This document shows, one piece after another, positions 1 to 8,946 of a DNA stretch of 60,493 nt. A program made the position numbers and the translations under genes. How positions within the stretch are numbered: the first letter of the stretch is position 1; each line of letters begins with the position of its first letter. This DNA comes from Bacteroidota bacterium (lineage in GTDB: Bacteria > Bacteroidota > Bacteroidia > Chitinophagales > Chitinophagaceae): contig SYEV01000103.1 of the NCBI GenBank assembly GCA_005800655.1, positions 1 through 60,493 of the forward strand, in the 5' to 3' direction. The notes beneath the pieces were generated by a model. The model made no database searches and was not told the DNA's origin. It saw nothing but the letters and a program-made list of their open reading frames with translations.

Positions 1-2
1 AA

Positions 3-1262
3 AAGCATGCTAAAACAGCAAATATCCCAGGTTTTAGAAAAGGGATGGTGCCTGCAAGTATGATTAAAAAAATGTACGGGCAATCCGTTTTTACTGATGA
101 GGTTTTAAAGAAAGTAGAAGGTGAATTAAATCAATATTTGTCTGCAGAAAAAATTGAAATTTTTGCACAACCGCTTCCATTGGATACCCAATTGGCAAAT
201 ATGGATTTCAACAATCCAGGGACCTACGATTTTGCTTTTGAAATTGGCTTAAAACCAAAGTTTGAAATAAAAATAAAAGACATAAAAGTGAAGCGCTATA
301 AAGTAGCAGTCACAGATGCAATGATTCAAAATGAAGTGGATCGTATTCAAACACGCAATGGTAAAATGACCGAGCCTGCAACTGCAGATTCTGAAGAAAA
401 TGTTTTGAATGTTACCTTTATTGAATCAGACAAAGATGGTAATGAAGTGGAAGCTGGCATTAAAAAAGACAACTCTTTATTGATTAAATATTTTACAGCA
501 GCCACTCGAAAAAAATTATTAGGCAGCAAAACTAATGATACCCATATCATTCAATTGAAGAAAGCCTTTGAAGACAAGGAACTTGAAGTAATTGTAGGTG
601 ATCTAGGTATTACTAAAGAAGAAACAGACAAGTACTTTAAATTAGTCGTGACTAAAGTAGGTTTGATAGAAAAAGCGGCCATTGACGAAACTTTATTTTT
701 AGCCACTTACCCCAATGAAGCGATCAAAACGGAGGAAGAATTCCGTGCAGCATTAAAAAAAGATATCGAAGGTTACTACGAACAACAAGCACGCAATCAA
801 ATACATGATCAAATTTATCACAGCTTGATTGAAGATACAAAAATGGAATTCCCTACTGCATTTTTGAAGCGTTGGTTACAACAAGGTGGTGAAAAGCAAA
901 GAACATTAGAAGAAGCAGAAAAAGAATATCCTGTATTCCAAGACCAATTAAAATGGACTTTAATTAGCGGTCATTTAATGAGCGAAAATAAAGTGGAAGT
1001 AGTAGCAGAAGATTTAAAGAATTTTGCAAAGCAACAATTGATGAGTTATATGGGCAACCAAATGGGCGCCATGGGTGATAACGACAAATGGTTAGAAGAC
1101 TATGCCGTTAGAATGATGCAAGACAAGAAATTTGTAGAAGATAGCTACCATAGAATTAGTACTGACAAATTATTCAAAGCCATCGAAAACGAGGTGCAAG
1201 CAAAAGATACCCCAATTGATGCTGAAAAATTTGCAGACATGTTAAAACAGCACCAGCACTAG
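3..1262 (+). CDS. tig: Trigger factor (5' end outside window)
   Basis: Ribosome-associated chaperone that binds nascent chains at the exit tunnel. The reading frame is open from position 3 and crosses the window edge, so the gene is 5'-truncated. The visible start reads IPGFRKG followed by MVP, which is the ribosome-docking signature of the trigger factor N-domain, so the ATG at 45 is internal and not the start. About 419 residues are visible; the family usually has about 430-450. A PPIase-like middle section and a helical, Lys/Glu-rich C-terminal arm follow. Placement just upstream of clpP-clpP-clpX matches the tig-clpPX order common in bacteria. A terminator follows the stop. Confidence 0.93.
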   Translation, partial: KHAKTANIPGFRKGMVPASMIKKMYGQSVFTDEVLKKVEGELNQYLSAEKIEIFAQPLPLDTQLANMDFNNPGTYDFAFEIGLKPKFEIKIKDIKVKRYKVAVTDAMIQNEVDRIQTRNGKMTEPATADSEENVLNVTFIESDKDGNEVEAGIKKDNSLLIKYFTAATRKKLLGSKTNDTHIIQLKKAFEDKELEVIVGDLGITKEETDKYFKLVVTKVGLIEKAAIDETLFLATYPNEAIKTEEEFRAALKKDIEGYYEQQARNQIHDQIYHSLIEDTKMEFPTAFLKRWLQQGGEKQRTLEEAEKEYPVFQDQLKWTLISGHLMSENKVEVVAEDLKNFAKQQLMSYMGNQMGAMGDNDKWLEDYAVRMMQDKKFVEDSYHRISTDKLFKAIENEVQAKDTPIDAEKFADMLKQHQH

Positions 1263-1264
1263 GC

Positions 1265-1275
1265 AAAGGAGGTGA
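1265..1275 (+). promoter_or_regulatory. Shine-Dalgarno-like sequence with no gene
   Basis: AAAGGAGGTGA lies 3 bases after the tig stop. Its first ten bases are a full complement to the CACCUCCUUU 3' end usual for Bacteroidota 16S rRNA. The only AUG nearby (1288) opens a two-codon frame, AUG GUG UGA. It may be chance, or a ribosome-binding decoy. Confidence 0.3.
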
Positions 1276-1319
1276 AGCCAAGTAAAAATGGTGTGACTTG
1301 AAATAAATCATTGAAAGCC

Positions 1320-1352
1320 AAGGCCTTCTATTTTAAATAGAAGGCCTTTTTT
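1320..1352 (+). terminator. Rho-independent terminator after tig
   Basis: Perfect inverted repeat, AAGGCCTTCTATTT at 1320-1333 and its complement at 1335-1348, followed by a T run to 1351. In practice the hairpin would have a slightly larger loop. It separates tig from the clpP operon. Confidence 0.88.
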
Positions 1353-1381
1353 GTGTCATATTCTGAAACTTTGGCATTCTT

Positions 1382-1416
1382 TTTGTAGTTCCTTTGAATA
1401 CAAGGTTTTACCTTTA
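1382..1416 (+). promoter_or_regulatory. Possible clpP promoter
   Basis: TACCTTTA at 1409-1416 matches 7 of 8 positions of the Bacteroidota -7 element TAnnTTTG. A TTTG at 1382-1385 could be the -33 box, but the 23-base spacing is longer than the usual 19-20. It lies between the tig terminator and clpP. Confidence 0.35.
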
Positions 1417-1435
1417 ACCACTGAAAACAGACAAT

Positions 1436-2122
1436 ATGAATTTAGGAAAAGAATTTGAGCAATTTGCGATCAAAGGAAGAGGGATCAGCAGCAATAGTTT
1501 ACATCAATATAAAAATAGCGTCACTAACCTGACCCCCTATATTATTGAGGAACGCCCTATGAATGTGGCAAGCATGGATGTATTTAGCCGCTTAATGATG
1601 GATAGAATCATCTTTCTTGGCGAAGGCATTAATGACTATGTAGCAAATATTGTTACCGCACAGTTATTATTTTTAGAAAGTACGGATCGTACCAAGGATA
1701 TTCAAATGTATATCAACAGCCCAGGCGGAAGCGTTTATGCTGGATTAGGTATTTATGATACCATGCAGTTCATTAGTCCCGATGTGGCAACTATTTGTAC
1801 AGGCATGGCAGCAAGCATGGGTGCCATTTTATTATGCGCTGGTGTGGAAGGAAAAAGAACCGCTTTAAAACATAGCCGTATTATGTTACACCAACCAAGT
1901 GGGGCTATTGGTGGTCAAGCAACAGATATTGAAATCACTGCTAGAGAAATAAAAAAATTAAGAACCGAATTATACGAGGTAATTGCACACCATACCCATA
2001 AGGATTTAGCAACAGTGAGTAAGGATTGCGACAGAGATTTTTGGATGACTGCCGCTGAAGGAAAAGAATATGGATTAGTGGATGAAGTTTTATTAACGAA
2101 CCCGCGCAAGATTAAAAAATAA
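1436..2122 (+). CDS. clpP: ATP-dependent Clp protease proteolytic subunit 1
   Basis: Serine peptidase that forms the barrel of ClpXP/ClpAP and degrades unfolded substrates in the cytoplasm. The catalytic triad is intact: Ser127 in MAASMGA, His152 in LHQPS and Asp201 in CDRDFW. All three sit exactly 16 residues later than in E. coli ClpP, because this protein has a longer N-terminus (about 35 residues before TPYIIEE). At 228 residues it is slightly longer than the family average. The ATG at 1436 is the first start after the promoter-like region. A second clpP follows after 18 bases, then clpX, forming one operon. Confidence 0.93.
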   Translation: MNLGKEFEQFAIKGRGISSNSLHQYKNSVTNLTPYIIEERPMNVASMDVFSRLMMDRIIFLGEGINDYVANIVTAQLLFLESTDRTKDIQMYINSPGGSVYAGLGIYDTMQFISPDVATICTGMAASMGAILLCAGVEGKRTALKHSRIMLHQPSGAIGGQATDIEITAREIKKLRTELYEVIAHHTHKDLATVSKDCDRDFWMTAAEGKEYGLVDEVLLTNPRKIKK

Positions 2123-2140
2123 AGAAGAAAAAATAATTGT

Positions 2141-2764
2141 ATGATACTTACCAATCAATATTTAATGTCAGAGGACGACGAGCCAAAAGAAAATAAGAAA
2201 GAAGAAACAGGACCTAGTTTTTTGAATAAAAAAATGGAGCAAATCTTTTTTGAAAAAAGATCCATTTACTTATGGGGTCAGGTAGATGATAAATCAGCAA
2301 AAGACATTGTAACAAAATTATTATTGTTAGATGCGGACAAACCAGGTGAAGAAATTAATTTTTATATCAATAGTCCAGGTGGCGTTGTTACAAGTGGCAT
2401 GGTCATGTTTGATACCATGAACTTAATCAAAAGCCCGGTGCAAACTATTTGTATGGGATTAGCTGCAAGCATGGGTTCCATCCTTTTAAGTATGGGCGAA
2501 AAAGGAAAGCGTACCATTTTCCCGCATGGGGAAGTCATGATACACCAACCTAGCCTTGGCGGATATTACCAGGCAACGAGTGCAGACATTGAAATTCAGG
2601 CAGAGCAAATTAGAAAGACGAAAGAATTAGGCGCTAAAATATTAGCGAAGAATTGTGGCAAAACCGTTGAGCAAATTATGGCCGATTTTGATAGAGATTA
2701 TTGGATGGATGCCAAAGAAGCGGTAGCATATGGCATTGTTGATAAAATAGCGAAATCGCTTTAA
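2141..2764 (+). CDS. clpP: ATP-dependent Clp protease proteolytic subunit 2
   Basis: Second ClpP paralogue, 207 residues, with its own intact triad: Ser110 in LAASMGS, His135 in IHQPS and Asp186 in DRDYWM. It differs from the upstream copy in a charged, disordered-looking N-terminus (residues 9-30, rich in D/E/K) and a two-residue longer His-Asp spacing around GGYYQATS. ATG 2165 is an alternative start that would remove eight residues. Intact triads in both copies suggest two active subunits that could form homo- or mixed rings; that is inference. It sits 18 bases after clpP copy 1 and 7 bases before clpX. Confidence 0.92.
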   Translation: MILTNQYLMSEDDEPKENKKEETGPSFLNKKMEQIFFEKRSIYLWGQVDDKSAKDIVTKLLLLDADKPGEEINFYINSPGGVVTSGMVMFDTMNLIKSPVQTICMGLAASMGSILLSMGEKGKRTIFPHGEVMIHQPSLGGYYQATSADIEIQAEQIRKTKELGAKILAKNCGKTVEQIMADFDRDYWMDAKEAVAYGIVDKIAKSL

Positions 2765-2771
2765 TAAATAA

Positions 2772-4013
2772 ATGATCATGAGTAAAGTTGAAGCAATACA
2801 ATGTTCCTTTTGTGGACGCAAGCGAGAAGAAGTTAAAATTTTGATCGCTGGTCAAGAAGGACATATATGCGAGCATTGTATTGAACATGCCCATGAAATT
2901 ATTGTGAAAGAATTTCACCAAAAAAAGGCGGATGGAAAAGCAGGAAATTTAAAAGTGCAGAAACCAACAGCCATCAAAGCTTTTTTAGACCAATACATCA
3001 TTGGACAGGATGAAGCTAAAAAAATATTATGCGTTGCCGTTTACAATCACTTTAAAAGAATTAATTTACCTGTCACTACCAAGAATGAAGTGGAAATTGA
3101 AAAGAGTAATGTAATCATGATTGGTGAAACAGGCACTGGTAAAACCTTATTGGCAAAAACCATAGCAAAATTATTAAACGTTCCTTTTGCAATCGTGGAT
3201 GCAACTGTATTTACCGAAGCGGGATATGTGGGTGAGGATGTGGAAAGTATGTTAACGCGTTTGTTACAGAACTGCGACTATGATGTAGAAGCGGCACAAA
3301 GAGGCATCGTATACATTGATGAAATCGACAAAATTGCGCGTAAAAGCGATAACGCTTCTATCACTCGAGATGTAAGCGGCGAAGGTGTTCAACAGGGCTT
3401 ATTGAAAATGCTAGAAGGAACGGAGGTTTTGGTACCCCCACAAGGAGGTCGTAAACACCCTGACCAAAAAATGATTAAGGTGGACACTAAAAATATTTTA
3501 TTTATTTGCGGTGGCGCATTTGACGGTATTGATAAAATTATTGCCCGTCGTATTAACACCAACGCCATTGGATTTAGTGTCAATAAGGACGAACAAGAAT
3601 TACAGAGAAAGAATTTATTACGTTTTGTAAATGCACAGGATATTAAAACCTTTGGGTTGATCCCAGAAATGTTAGGTCGTCTACCTATTGTCACCCATTT
3701 GGAACCATTGGATGCCGAAACCTTAAGAAGCATTTTAACGGAACCTAAGAATGCATTAATCAAACAATACACCCAATTGTTTGCGATTGAAAAAATAAAG
3801 CTCAGTATTGATGATGACGTTTTTGATTATATCGTAAACAAAGCAATGGAGTATAAATTAGGCGCCAGAGGATTAAGAAGTATTTGTGAAAGCTTGTTTA
3901 CACAAGCCATGTTTGAAATGCCTGGAACTAATGTGAATGAATTTAATGTGACATTAGACTACGCCAAAAATATGTTTGACAAGAGTAAATTGAGCACTTT
4001 AAAAGTAGCTTAG
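2772..4013 (+). CDS. clpX: ATP-dependent unfoldase ClpX
   Basis: AAA+ unfoldase that recognises tagged substrates and feeds them into ClpP. The N-terminal zinc-binding domain has Cys11, Cys14, Cys33 and Cys36. Walker A is GETGTGKT at 118-125 and Walker B is IVYIDEIDK. The RKH substrate loop (GRKHPDQ) and the sensor-2 motif GARGLR are present. Length of 413 is normal. ATG 2778 (MSKVEA) is an equally good start. It is the third gene of the clpP-clpP-clpX operon, so peptidase and unfoldase are probably made together. Confidence 0.95.
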   Translation: MIMSKVEAIQCSFCGRKREEVKILIAGQEGHICEHCIEHAHEIIVKEFHQKKADGKAGNLKVQKPTAIKAFLDQYIIGQDEAKKILCVAVYNHFKRINLPVTTKNEVEIEKSNVIMIGETGTGKTLLAKTIAKLLNVPFAIVDATVFTEAGYVGEDVESMLTRLLQNCDYDVEAAQRGIVYIDEIDKIARKSDNASITRDVSGEGVQQGLLKMLEGTEVLVPPQGGRKHPDQKMIKVDTKNILFICGGAFDGIDKIIARRINTNAIGFSVNKDEQELQRKNLLRFVNAQDIKTFGLIPEMLGRLPIVTHLEPLDAETLRSILTEPKNALIKQYTQLFAIEKIKLSIDDDVFDYIVNKAMEYKLGARGLRSICESLFTQAMFEMPGTNVNEFNVTLDYAKNMFDKSKLSTLKVA

Positions 4014-4048
4014 TACAAATTATAAATTAAATTATTAAATCAAATTTT

Positions 4049-4201
4049 ATGCAAGAACTAATTGATCGTTTAGTTAAAGAAACAGGCGTTACACCGGAGC
4101 AAGCAAAACAATCTATTGAAACTATCGCGGCATTTGTAAAAGAGAAATTCCCAATGTTAGGTGGTGCTGTAAATCAAATATTTAAAGCAGGCGGAAAATA
4201 G
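4049..4201 (+). CDS. Small helical protein of 50 residues
   Basis: Short frame of 51 codons from ATG 4049 to TAG 4199-4201, between clpX and a strong terminator. The product begins MQELIDRLVKETG and continues with TPEQAKQSIETI, then FVKEKFPMLGG and a Gly/Lys tail. It is amphipathic, predicted all-helical, with no signal peptide or membrane segment. The coding-like composition, clean start and immediate terminator suggest a real gene at the end of the clp operon. I recall similar small 'TPEQA...VKEKFP' proteins in Bacteroidota but cannot assign a function. Confidence 0.7.
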   Translation: MQELIDRLVKETGVTPEQAKQSIETIAAFVKEKFPMLGGAVNQIFKAGGK

Positions 4202-4221
4202 TCAGGAACTTGGATTGGACA

Positions 4222-4266
4222 CTTGCTAAAAAGTAAAATCCTCCCGAAGGAGGATTTTCAAGCAAG
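4222..4266 (+). terminator. Rho-independent terminator of the clp operon
   Basis: AAAATCCTCC (4235-4244), loop CGAA, GGAGGATTTT (4249-4258). An outer arm CTTGCT (4222-4227) pairs with AGCAAG (4261-4266). The A/T flanks make it usable on either strand, but it directly follows the 50-residue gene. The remainder of the gap to 4383 holds nothing I recognise. Confidence 0.85.
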
Positions 4267-4383
4267 CAATCGAAAACAAGGAAATTAATCCTAACTCAAA
4301 CTAATGCTTTTTTGCTGAGTGTTTACTTTTTTTTAACAGTATTTATTCAGACTCCGATACTGCCAATTCTAGTACATTGTTTT

Positions 4384-5292
4384 TCAATCATTTATAATAA
4401 TTCGGCCTTTTAGCCATCGGGCCTGCTTTTCAGGCAAATCAAATAAAATAACCAGTTCCCGCCAGGAAATTTGGCCGCCCTGCTGCTTTCTCCATTTCAA
4501 AATTTCAAAAATTTGCTGATCTTCAAAAATTCCCAATGATTTCCATTGAGAAAAGTTCATGTTTTTACTATTAAGTAGGGGTTTGAATTTTTTTTGTACC
4601 AACAAATGGGGACGCAAATTTTGAAAAGCGGTATCTGCTAATCCATAAACCTTTTTTAATTGCATGGGATGCGTAAAACCGCCTAAATGATTTTTATAAT
4701 TGATAATTTGATAAATAATATTCATAGGCAACTTAGTTTTAACATGCCATTCATTCGCATCCGCTTCATTAACATCAATGGTCCAACTGACAGCGCCTTT
4801 TTTCATTTTTAACCAAGGCCCGTCATTACTTTCTTTATCCTTATTGGATTTATACCCTGACTCATAATTTGATTTAAAATTATTATCCTTAGCATTATTG
4901 GTATAACTCCCCCACTTACTACTAATTTCAGTTGACTTTAATTCAATAAATGGAATTAACTGATACGCAATAACAGGATCTAACCCATACAACTTAAAAA
5001 TATCTTCTTTTTTGTAAAAGCGCCCACCCTTTTCACGATAATGAATTAATGTGTTGACTTGTTTTACGGGAATTCCTAATTGAATTGCATTTGCACTATC
5101 AATGGTATTAGGATCAAATGCAAACAAATGAAGTTTGGGTATAGCCAAAGGCGAGCCCTTACCCACTATATCATTTTTATGGGGTACTAATAAGGTGAAC
5201 ACTATACTCAATGTTAATATTACACCGAGTACAATAATCCCTTTCCTTTCCTTTTCTGAAAATATAAAATAGGCCTCCCAAGAATTTATCAT
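4384..5292 (-). CDS. ComEA-like helix-hairpin-helix protein
   Basis: Membrane-anchored protein with one transmembrane segment near residues 18-36 and at least two ComEA-type HhH repeats. The first spans about 58-120 and contains LGIPVKQVNTLIHYREKGG; the second, about 173-232, contains LPMNIIYQIINYKNHLGG. A third weaker copy ends the protein with the segment around FDLPEKQARWLKGR. HhH repeats bind DNA non-specifically, and ComEA acts in DNA uptake, but no other competence gene is nearby, so the role is open. Length 302. A -7-like TTACTTTG (minus strand, 5329-5322; 7 of 8) lies upstream. Confidence 0.75.
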   Translation of the reverse strand: MINSWEAYFIFSEKERKGIIVLGVILTLSIVFTLLVPHKNDIVGKGSPLAIPKLHLFAFDPNTIDSANAIQLGIPVKQVNTLIHYREKGGRFYKKEDIFKLYGLDPVIAYQLIPFIELKSTEISSKWGSYTNNAKDNNFKSNYESGYKSNKDKESNDGPWLKMKKGAVSWTIDVNEADANEWHVKTKLPMNIIYQIINYKNHLGGFTHPMQLKKVYGLADTAFQNLRPHLLVQKKFKPLLNSKNMNFSQWKSLGIFEDQQIFEILKWRKQQGGQISWRELVILFDLPEKQARWLKGRIIIND

Positions 5293-5381
5293 GTTAAATT
5301 TTCACACGAATTAGTGAAAAATACAAAGTAATAAAATGTAATTATTCAACCGCATATAGGTACAAATAAACCTAACCGTGG

Positions 5382-6146
5382 TTAACAGTCAAATTCAAGC
5401 CCATCATAGGTCAAATGCATGCCAGCAGGCAAACTAGCTTCCACCTGATCATGCAACCCTATTTGGTGGCTAAAGTGAATAAAATATACCGTGGGCACTT
5501 TCAACTCTGATGCCAAAGCAATAGCTTGCGCCAAATTAAAATGGGTGGGATGATCCTGTTTTCGTAAAGCATTTAAAATTAAAATTTTTGATCCCTTTAC
5601 TTTTTCTTTTTCTTCTGCTGAAATATAATTTGCATCCGTGATGTAACTTAAATCCCCAATTCTAAAACCTAGCACTGGCATTTCTCGATGCATTACATGA
5701 ATAGGCAAAAAAGAAATATCTCCAACTTTGAATTCAGCTTGGTCAATCGTATGTAAAATCATTTCAGGAAGTCCCACATCTTTCTTTTCCTCAAAAGCAT
5801 AATAAAAATCTCTTTTGATAGCAATTTGTGTAAGTGCATTTGCGTAAATGGGCATAGACTTGTTGGAAAAAAAATTAAAAGGCCGAATATCATCTAATCC
5901 TGCATAATGATCACGGTGCGGATGCGTAAAAACAATAGCATCTAATTTAGTTGTTTGTGTGCGCAGCATTTGATACCTAAAATCAGGGGTAGTATCAATC
6001 ACCACTGTAGTAGTCGCACTTTGAATTTTTATGCTTGTTCTTAATCTTTGATTAATGGGGTCAGCTGATTTACATACTTCACAATCACAACCTATTAAAG
6101 GCACGCCTGTACTTGTTCCTGAACCGAGGATGGTGAAATGTAACAA
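5382..6146 (-). CDS. PhnP-like metallo-beta-lactamase-fold hydrolase
   Basis: MBL-fold enzyme with the metal motif HPHRDH (H75, H77, D79, H80). Its N-terminal cysteines C20, C22 and C25 (GCDCEVC) resemble the structural zinc site of the phosphodiesterase PhnP. Family members hydrolyse cyclic phosphodiesters; the true substrate here is unknown. No ATG fits the start. TTG 6146 gives MLHFTILGSGTS, the expected N-terminus, whereas TTG 6170 would add eight hydrophobic residues unlike the family. About 254 residues. It lies 42 bases downstream of the 91-residue gene at 6189-6464, probably in the same transcript. Confidence 0.8.
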   Translation of the reverse strand: MLHFTILGSGTSTGVPLIGCDCEVCKSADPINQRLRTSIKIQSATTTVVIDTTPDFRYQMLRTQTTKLDAIVFTHPHRDHYAGLDDIRPFNFFSNKSMPIYANALTQIAIKRDFYYAFEEKKDVGLPEMILHTIDQAEFKVGDISFLPIHVMHREMPVLGFRIGDLSYITDANYISAEEKEKVKGSKILILNALRKQDHPTHFNLAQAIALASELKVPTVYFIHFSHQIGLHDQVEASLPAGMHLTYDGLEFDC

Positions 6147-6188
6147 AATAAATATTTTTACAACAAACAAATAAACCGAGTCCGCCTA

Positions 6189-6464
6189 TTATTCCGCAGG
6201 GGTCAAACTCAATTTTTTGACTTCTTCATATACCTTTTGAGAATTGTGCGTCAATTTATCAAATTGAATATCCAATTGTGGAATTAATTCCAACAAGGTA
6301 TTGATACGCGCCTCTAAATTTAAAAATTTATTCAAAACCACAATTCTTCTTGATTCAAGTAAACACCAGCCACTCTGAAAATTTCCGCGCTCATATCTAA
6401 CTACGTATTCAGATTCTCCCAAAATATCTTCCAATTTATCTAAGGTGGTTTGATTTAATTTCAT
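6189..6464 (-). CDS. Conserved hypothetical protein, 91 residues
   Basis: Small cytoplasmic protein starting MKLNQTTLDKLEDILGESEY and containing the motif YERGNFQSGWC and the segment RRIVVLNKFLNLEARI, then a helical, probably coiled C-terminus. No known domain is recognised. A longer start at 6530 is possible in frame, but a perfect -7 element TATATTTG (minus, 6509-6502) lies inside that extension. ATG 6464 is therefore the better start and leaves a leader of about 30 bases. The mixed alpha/beta start and long C-terminal helix recall many small Bacteroidota proteins of unknown function. Confidence 0.65.
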   Translation of the reverse strand: MKLNQTTLDKLEDILGESEYVVRYERGNFQSGWCLLESRRIVVLNKFLNLEARINTLLELIPQLDIQFDKLTHNSQKVYEEVKKLSLTPAE

Positions 6465-6501
6465 ATTAATCGTTTGATTTATAGGGTAATAAGTCGGCAT
6501 A

Positions 6502-6509
6502 CAAATATA
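6502..6509 (-). promoter_or_regulatory. Promoter -7 element
   Basis: TATATTTG on the minus strand matches TAnnTTTG fully. It drives the 6464-6189 gene and rules out the upstream start at 6530. No clear -33 TTTG is seen. Confidence 0.5.
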
Positions 6510-6562
6510 GTTTTTTTGCGCTCCAGCCATTTAATTATGCACTGCGAGTTATTCACATTTCG

Positions 6563-6570
6563 TACCTTTG
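6563..6570 (+). promoter_or_regulatory. Promoter -7 element
   Basis: TACCTTTG, a full match to TAnnTTTG, ends 16 bases before ATG 6587 of the HD-domain gene. It diverges from the minus-strand element at 6502-6509. Confidence 0.55.
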
Positions 6571-6586
6571 TAAACACAACAAGACT

Positions 6587-7816
6587 ATGGCCATTACTAG
6601 TAGAAAAATTATAAACGACCCAGTACACGGATTTATTACCATTAATGATCCGGTGATTGCAGCAATTGTTAACCATCCTTATTATCAAAGATTAAGGCGT
6701 ATACAGCAAATGGCATTGGCGCAATTGGTATATCCTGGTGCAGTGCATACCCGTTTGCACCACTCTTTGGGTGCCTATCATTTAATGTGCAATGCTATTA
6801 CCGAACTTAAGGACAAAGGAATTAACATTACCGACGCCGAGGCACAAGCTGCAAAAGCGGCCATCTTATTACACGATATTGGTCACGGCCCTTTTTCACA
6901 TGCACTTGAAAATGTAATTTTAAAAGGAGTAACCCATGAGGATTTATCGCTTTTGATTATGCAAGCTTTAAATACCGAGAACGACGAGGCACTCCACGGG
7001 AAATTAACCTTAGCCATACAAATTTTCACGAACCAATATCCTAAAAAGTTTTTACACCAATTAATAAGTGGGCAGTTAGATGTGGATCGCTTGGATTATT
7101 TATCTCGCGATAGTTTTTTCACCGGCGTTAGTGAAGGCGTCATTGGCTACCAACGCATTTTAAAAATGCTAACCGTTCATGACAATGAATTAGTGGTGGA
7201 AGAAAAAGGAATTACCAGTGTTGAAAAGTTTTTGGTGTCACGCAGATTAATGTATTGGCAAGTGTATATGCACAAATCGGTGGTTGCTGCTGAAAACATG
7301 TTGGTTAAAATTATTGAACGTGCACAATGGTTGCTAGCACAAAAAGACGATGCTATAAAAACGGGCACTGTACTAGATTATTTTTTAAGCGAGTTCACGG
7401 GCAAATTAGCCGATATTGATTTAAACGCCTATTGCCAATTAGATGATACGGACATTTTAAGTGCCATTAAAAAATGGCAGCACCACAAGGACCCTGTGAT
7501 ATCTCTTTTATGTAACCGCTTATTAAATCGAAAATCCTTTAAGTGTAAGATGCAAGACAAGCCCATTAGCACAAGCGAATGGGATGCAGCCTATGAATTA
7601 GTCAAAGCCAAGTTTTCGATGAATGAGAAGGACCTTTCTTTTCTTTGTTTTAAAGGGGAAGCCACCAACACCTTATATAAGAATGATGGAGAAACTATTA
7701 AAATTTTGCTAAAAACCGGTCAAATAAGCACTATTTCACAAATTCAAAACGCTTTAATCAACGAAAGTCTTTCCGCCCCGGTGAAAAAATTTTACATTTG
7801 CTTGCTTAACGAATAA
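6587..7816 (+). CDS. HD-superfamily phosphohydrolase (dGTPase/SAMHD1-like)
   Basis: Metal-dependent phosphohydrolase of 409 residues. HD-domain ligands are visible as HTRLHHSLG (H58 or H59), LLHDIGHG (H96, D97) and the downstream Asp in LDVDRLDYLSRD. The N-terminal segment KIINDPVHGFI is typical of the YdhJ/SAMHD1-like group that includes deoxynucleoside triphosphate triphosphohydrolases. The substrate cannot be read from the sequence. It is followed after 22 bases by lpxD, and an HD hydrolase in front of the lpx cluster is, as I recall, a common Bacteroidota arrangement. Probably first gene of this operon. Confidence 0.85.
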   Translation: MAITSRKIINDPVHGFITINDPVIAAIVNHPYYQRLRRIQQMALAQLVYPGAVHTRLHHSLGAYHLMCNAITELKDKGINITDAEAQAAKAAILLHDIGHGPFSHALENVILKGVTHEDLSLLIMQALNTENDEALHGKLTLAIQIFTNQYPKKFLHQLISGQLDVDRLDYLSRDSFFTGVSEGVIGYQRILKMLTVHDNELVVEEKGITSVEKFLVSRRLMYWQVYMHKSVVAAENMLVKIIERAQWLLAQKDDAIKTGTVLDYFLSEFTGKLADIDLNAYCQLDDTDILSAIKKWQHHKDPVISLLCNRLLNRKSFKCKMQDKPISTSEWDAAYELVKAKFSMNEKDLSFLCFKGEATNTLYKNDGETIKILLKTGQISTISQIQNALINESLSAPVKKFYICLLNE

Positions 7817-7838
7817 CCCCTCATTCAACCCCTAGCGC

Positions 7839-8885
7839 ATGCTACAATTTACTGCACAACAAATAGCTTTAATGATCCAAGGTCAAGTGGAAGGGGATGC
7901 CGCTATAACAGTAAATAATTTTGGTAAAATTGAAGAAGCAAAAAAAGGAGACATTTCCTTTTTAGCGAATCCCAAATACGAGGAATTTTTATACACCACG
8001 CAAGCATCAATTGTTATCATAAATGCATCCTTGGTATTGAAAAAAAGTATTTCCGCTACACTCATTAAAGTTCCTGATGCCTATGCGGCATTTGCAACTT
8101 TACTGACTAAATACCAGGAATTAAAAGCACAACAATTAAACGGAATTGAACAACCTTCCTTTATAGCATCTTCAGCCAAAATGGGTAAGAACCACTATAT
8201 CGCTGCATTTGCGCATATTGGAAATAATGTAAGTATGGGAGATGATGTTAAAGTTTATCCCAATGTAGTGATTGCTGAAAATGTTAGCATTGGTAACAAT
8301 GTAGTATTACATCCGGGCGTAATTATTTATTCCGACTGTGTGATTGGAAACAATGTTACGATACATTCAAATGCAGTAATAGGAAGTGATGGTTTTGGAT
8401 TTGCACCTACAGCGGATGGTAGTTTTCAAAAAGTTCCTCAGTTGGGCAATGTGGTTATTGAAGATAATGTGGAAATCGGATCCAACACCACCATTGATCG
8501 CGCGACCATGGGTTCCACTTATATCAGAAAGGGGGTGAAATTGGATAATCTAATACAGATTGCACATAATGTAGAGATTGGAGAAAATACAGTCATCGCC
8601 GCACAATGTGGCATTAGTGGCAGCACCAAACTCGGTAAAAGCGTAATGATGGGTGGGCAAGCTGGCGCATCTGGACATTTATTAGTGGCCGATGGGGTGA
8701 AAATTGCTGCACGAAGTGGGCTTACCAAAAGCATCAAACAGGCCAATTTAGTGGTCACCGGTTACCCTGCTGGCGAGCATGGCGCCACCTTAAGAAGCCA
8801 AATTCAGGTTAAAAACCTGCCATTATTGGAGAAAAGGGTCAAGGAACTTGAAATATTAGTACAACAACTGGCCCAAAAAGGCTAA
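7839..8885 (+). CDS. lpxD: UDP-3-O-(3-hydroxyacyl)glucosamine N-acyltransferase
   Basis: Third step of lipid A synthesis: transfers a 3-hydroxyacyl chain from ACP to UDP-3-O-acyl-glucosamine. The N-terminal uridine-binding domain (residues 1-100, with [12 protein letters not shown]) is followed by a left-handed beta-helix of hexapeptide repeats. The likely catalytic base is His243 in [11 protein letters not shown], matching His239 of E. coli LpxD. The C-terminus is a short helix ([16 protein letters not shown]). Length of 348 is normal. It leads the lpxD, lpxC-fabZ, lpxA cluster, so the lipid A precursor enzymes are co-expressed. Confidence 0.95.
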   Translation: MLQFTAQQIALMIQGQVEGDAAITVNNFGKIEEAKKGDISFLANPKYEEFLYTTQASIVIINASLVLKKSISATLIKVPDAYAAFATLLTKYQELKAQQLNGIEQPSFIASSAKMGKNHYIAAFAHIGNNVSMGDDVKVYPNVVIAENVSIGNNVVLHPGVIIYSDCVIGNNVTIHSNAVIGSDGFGFAPTADGSFQKVPQLGNVVIEDNVEIGSNTTIDRATMGSTYIRKGVKLDNLIQIAHNVEIGENTVIAAQCGISGSTKLGKSVMMGGQAGASGHLLVADGVKIAARSGLTKSIKQANLVVTGYPAGEHGATLRSQIQVKNLPLLEKRVKELEILVQQLAQKG

Positions 8886-8946
8886 TTCAGCTTAATTTTG
8901 CTGAAAATCATTGCTTTACATTAGCGAAGCATTAAACAAGAATAGC

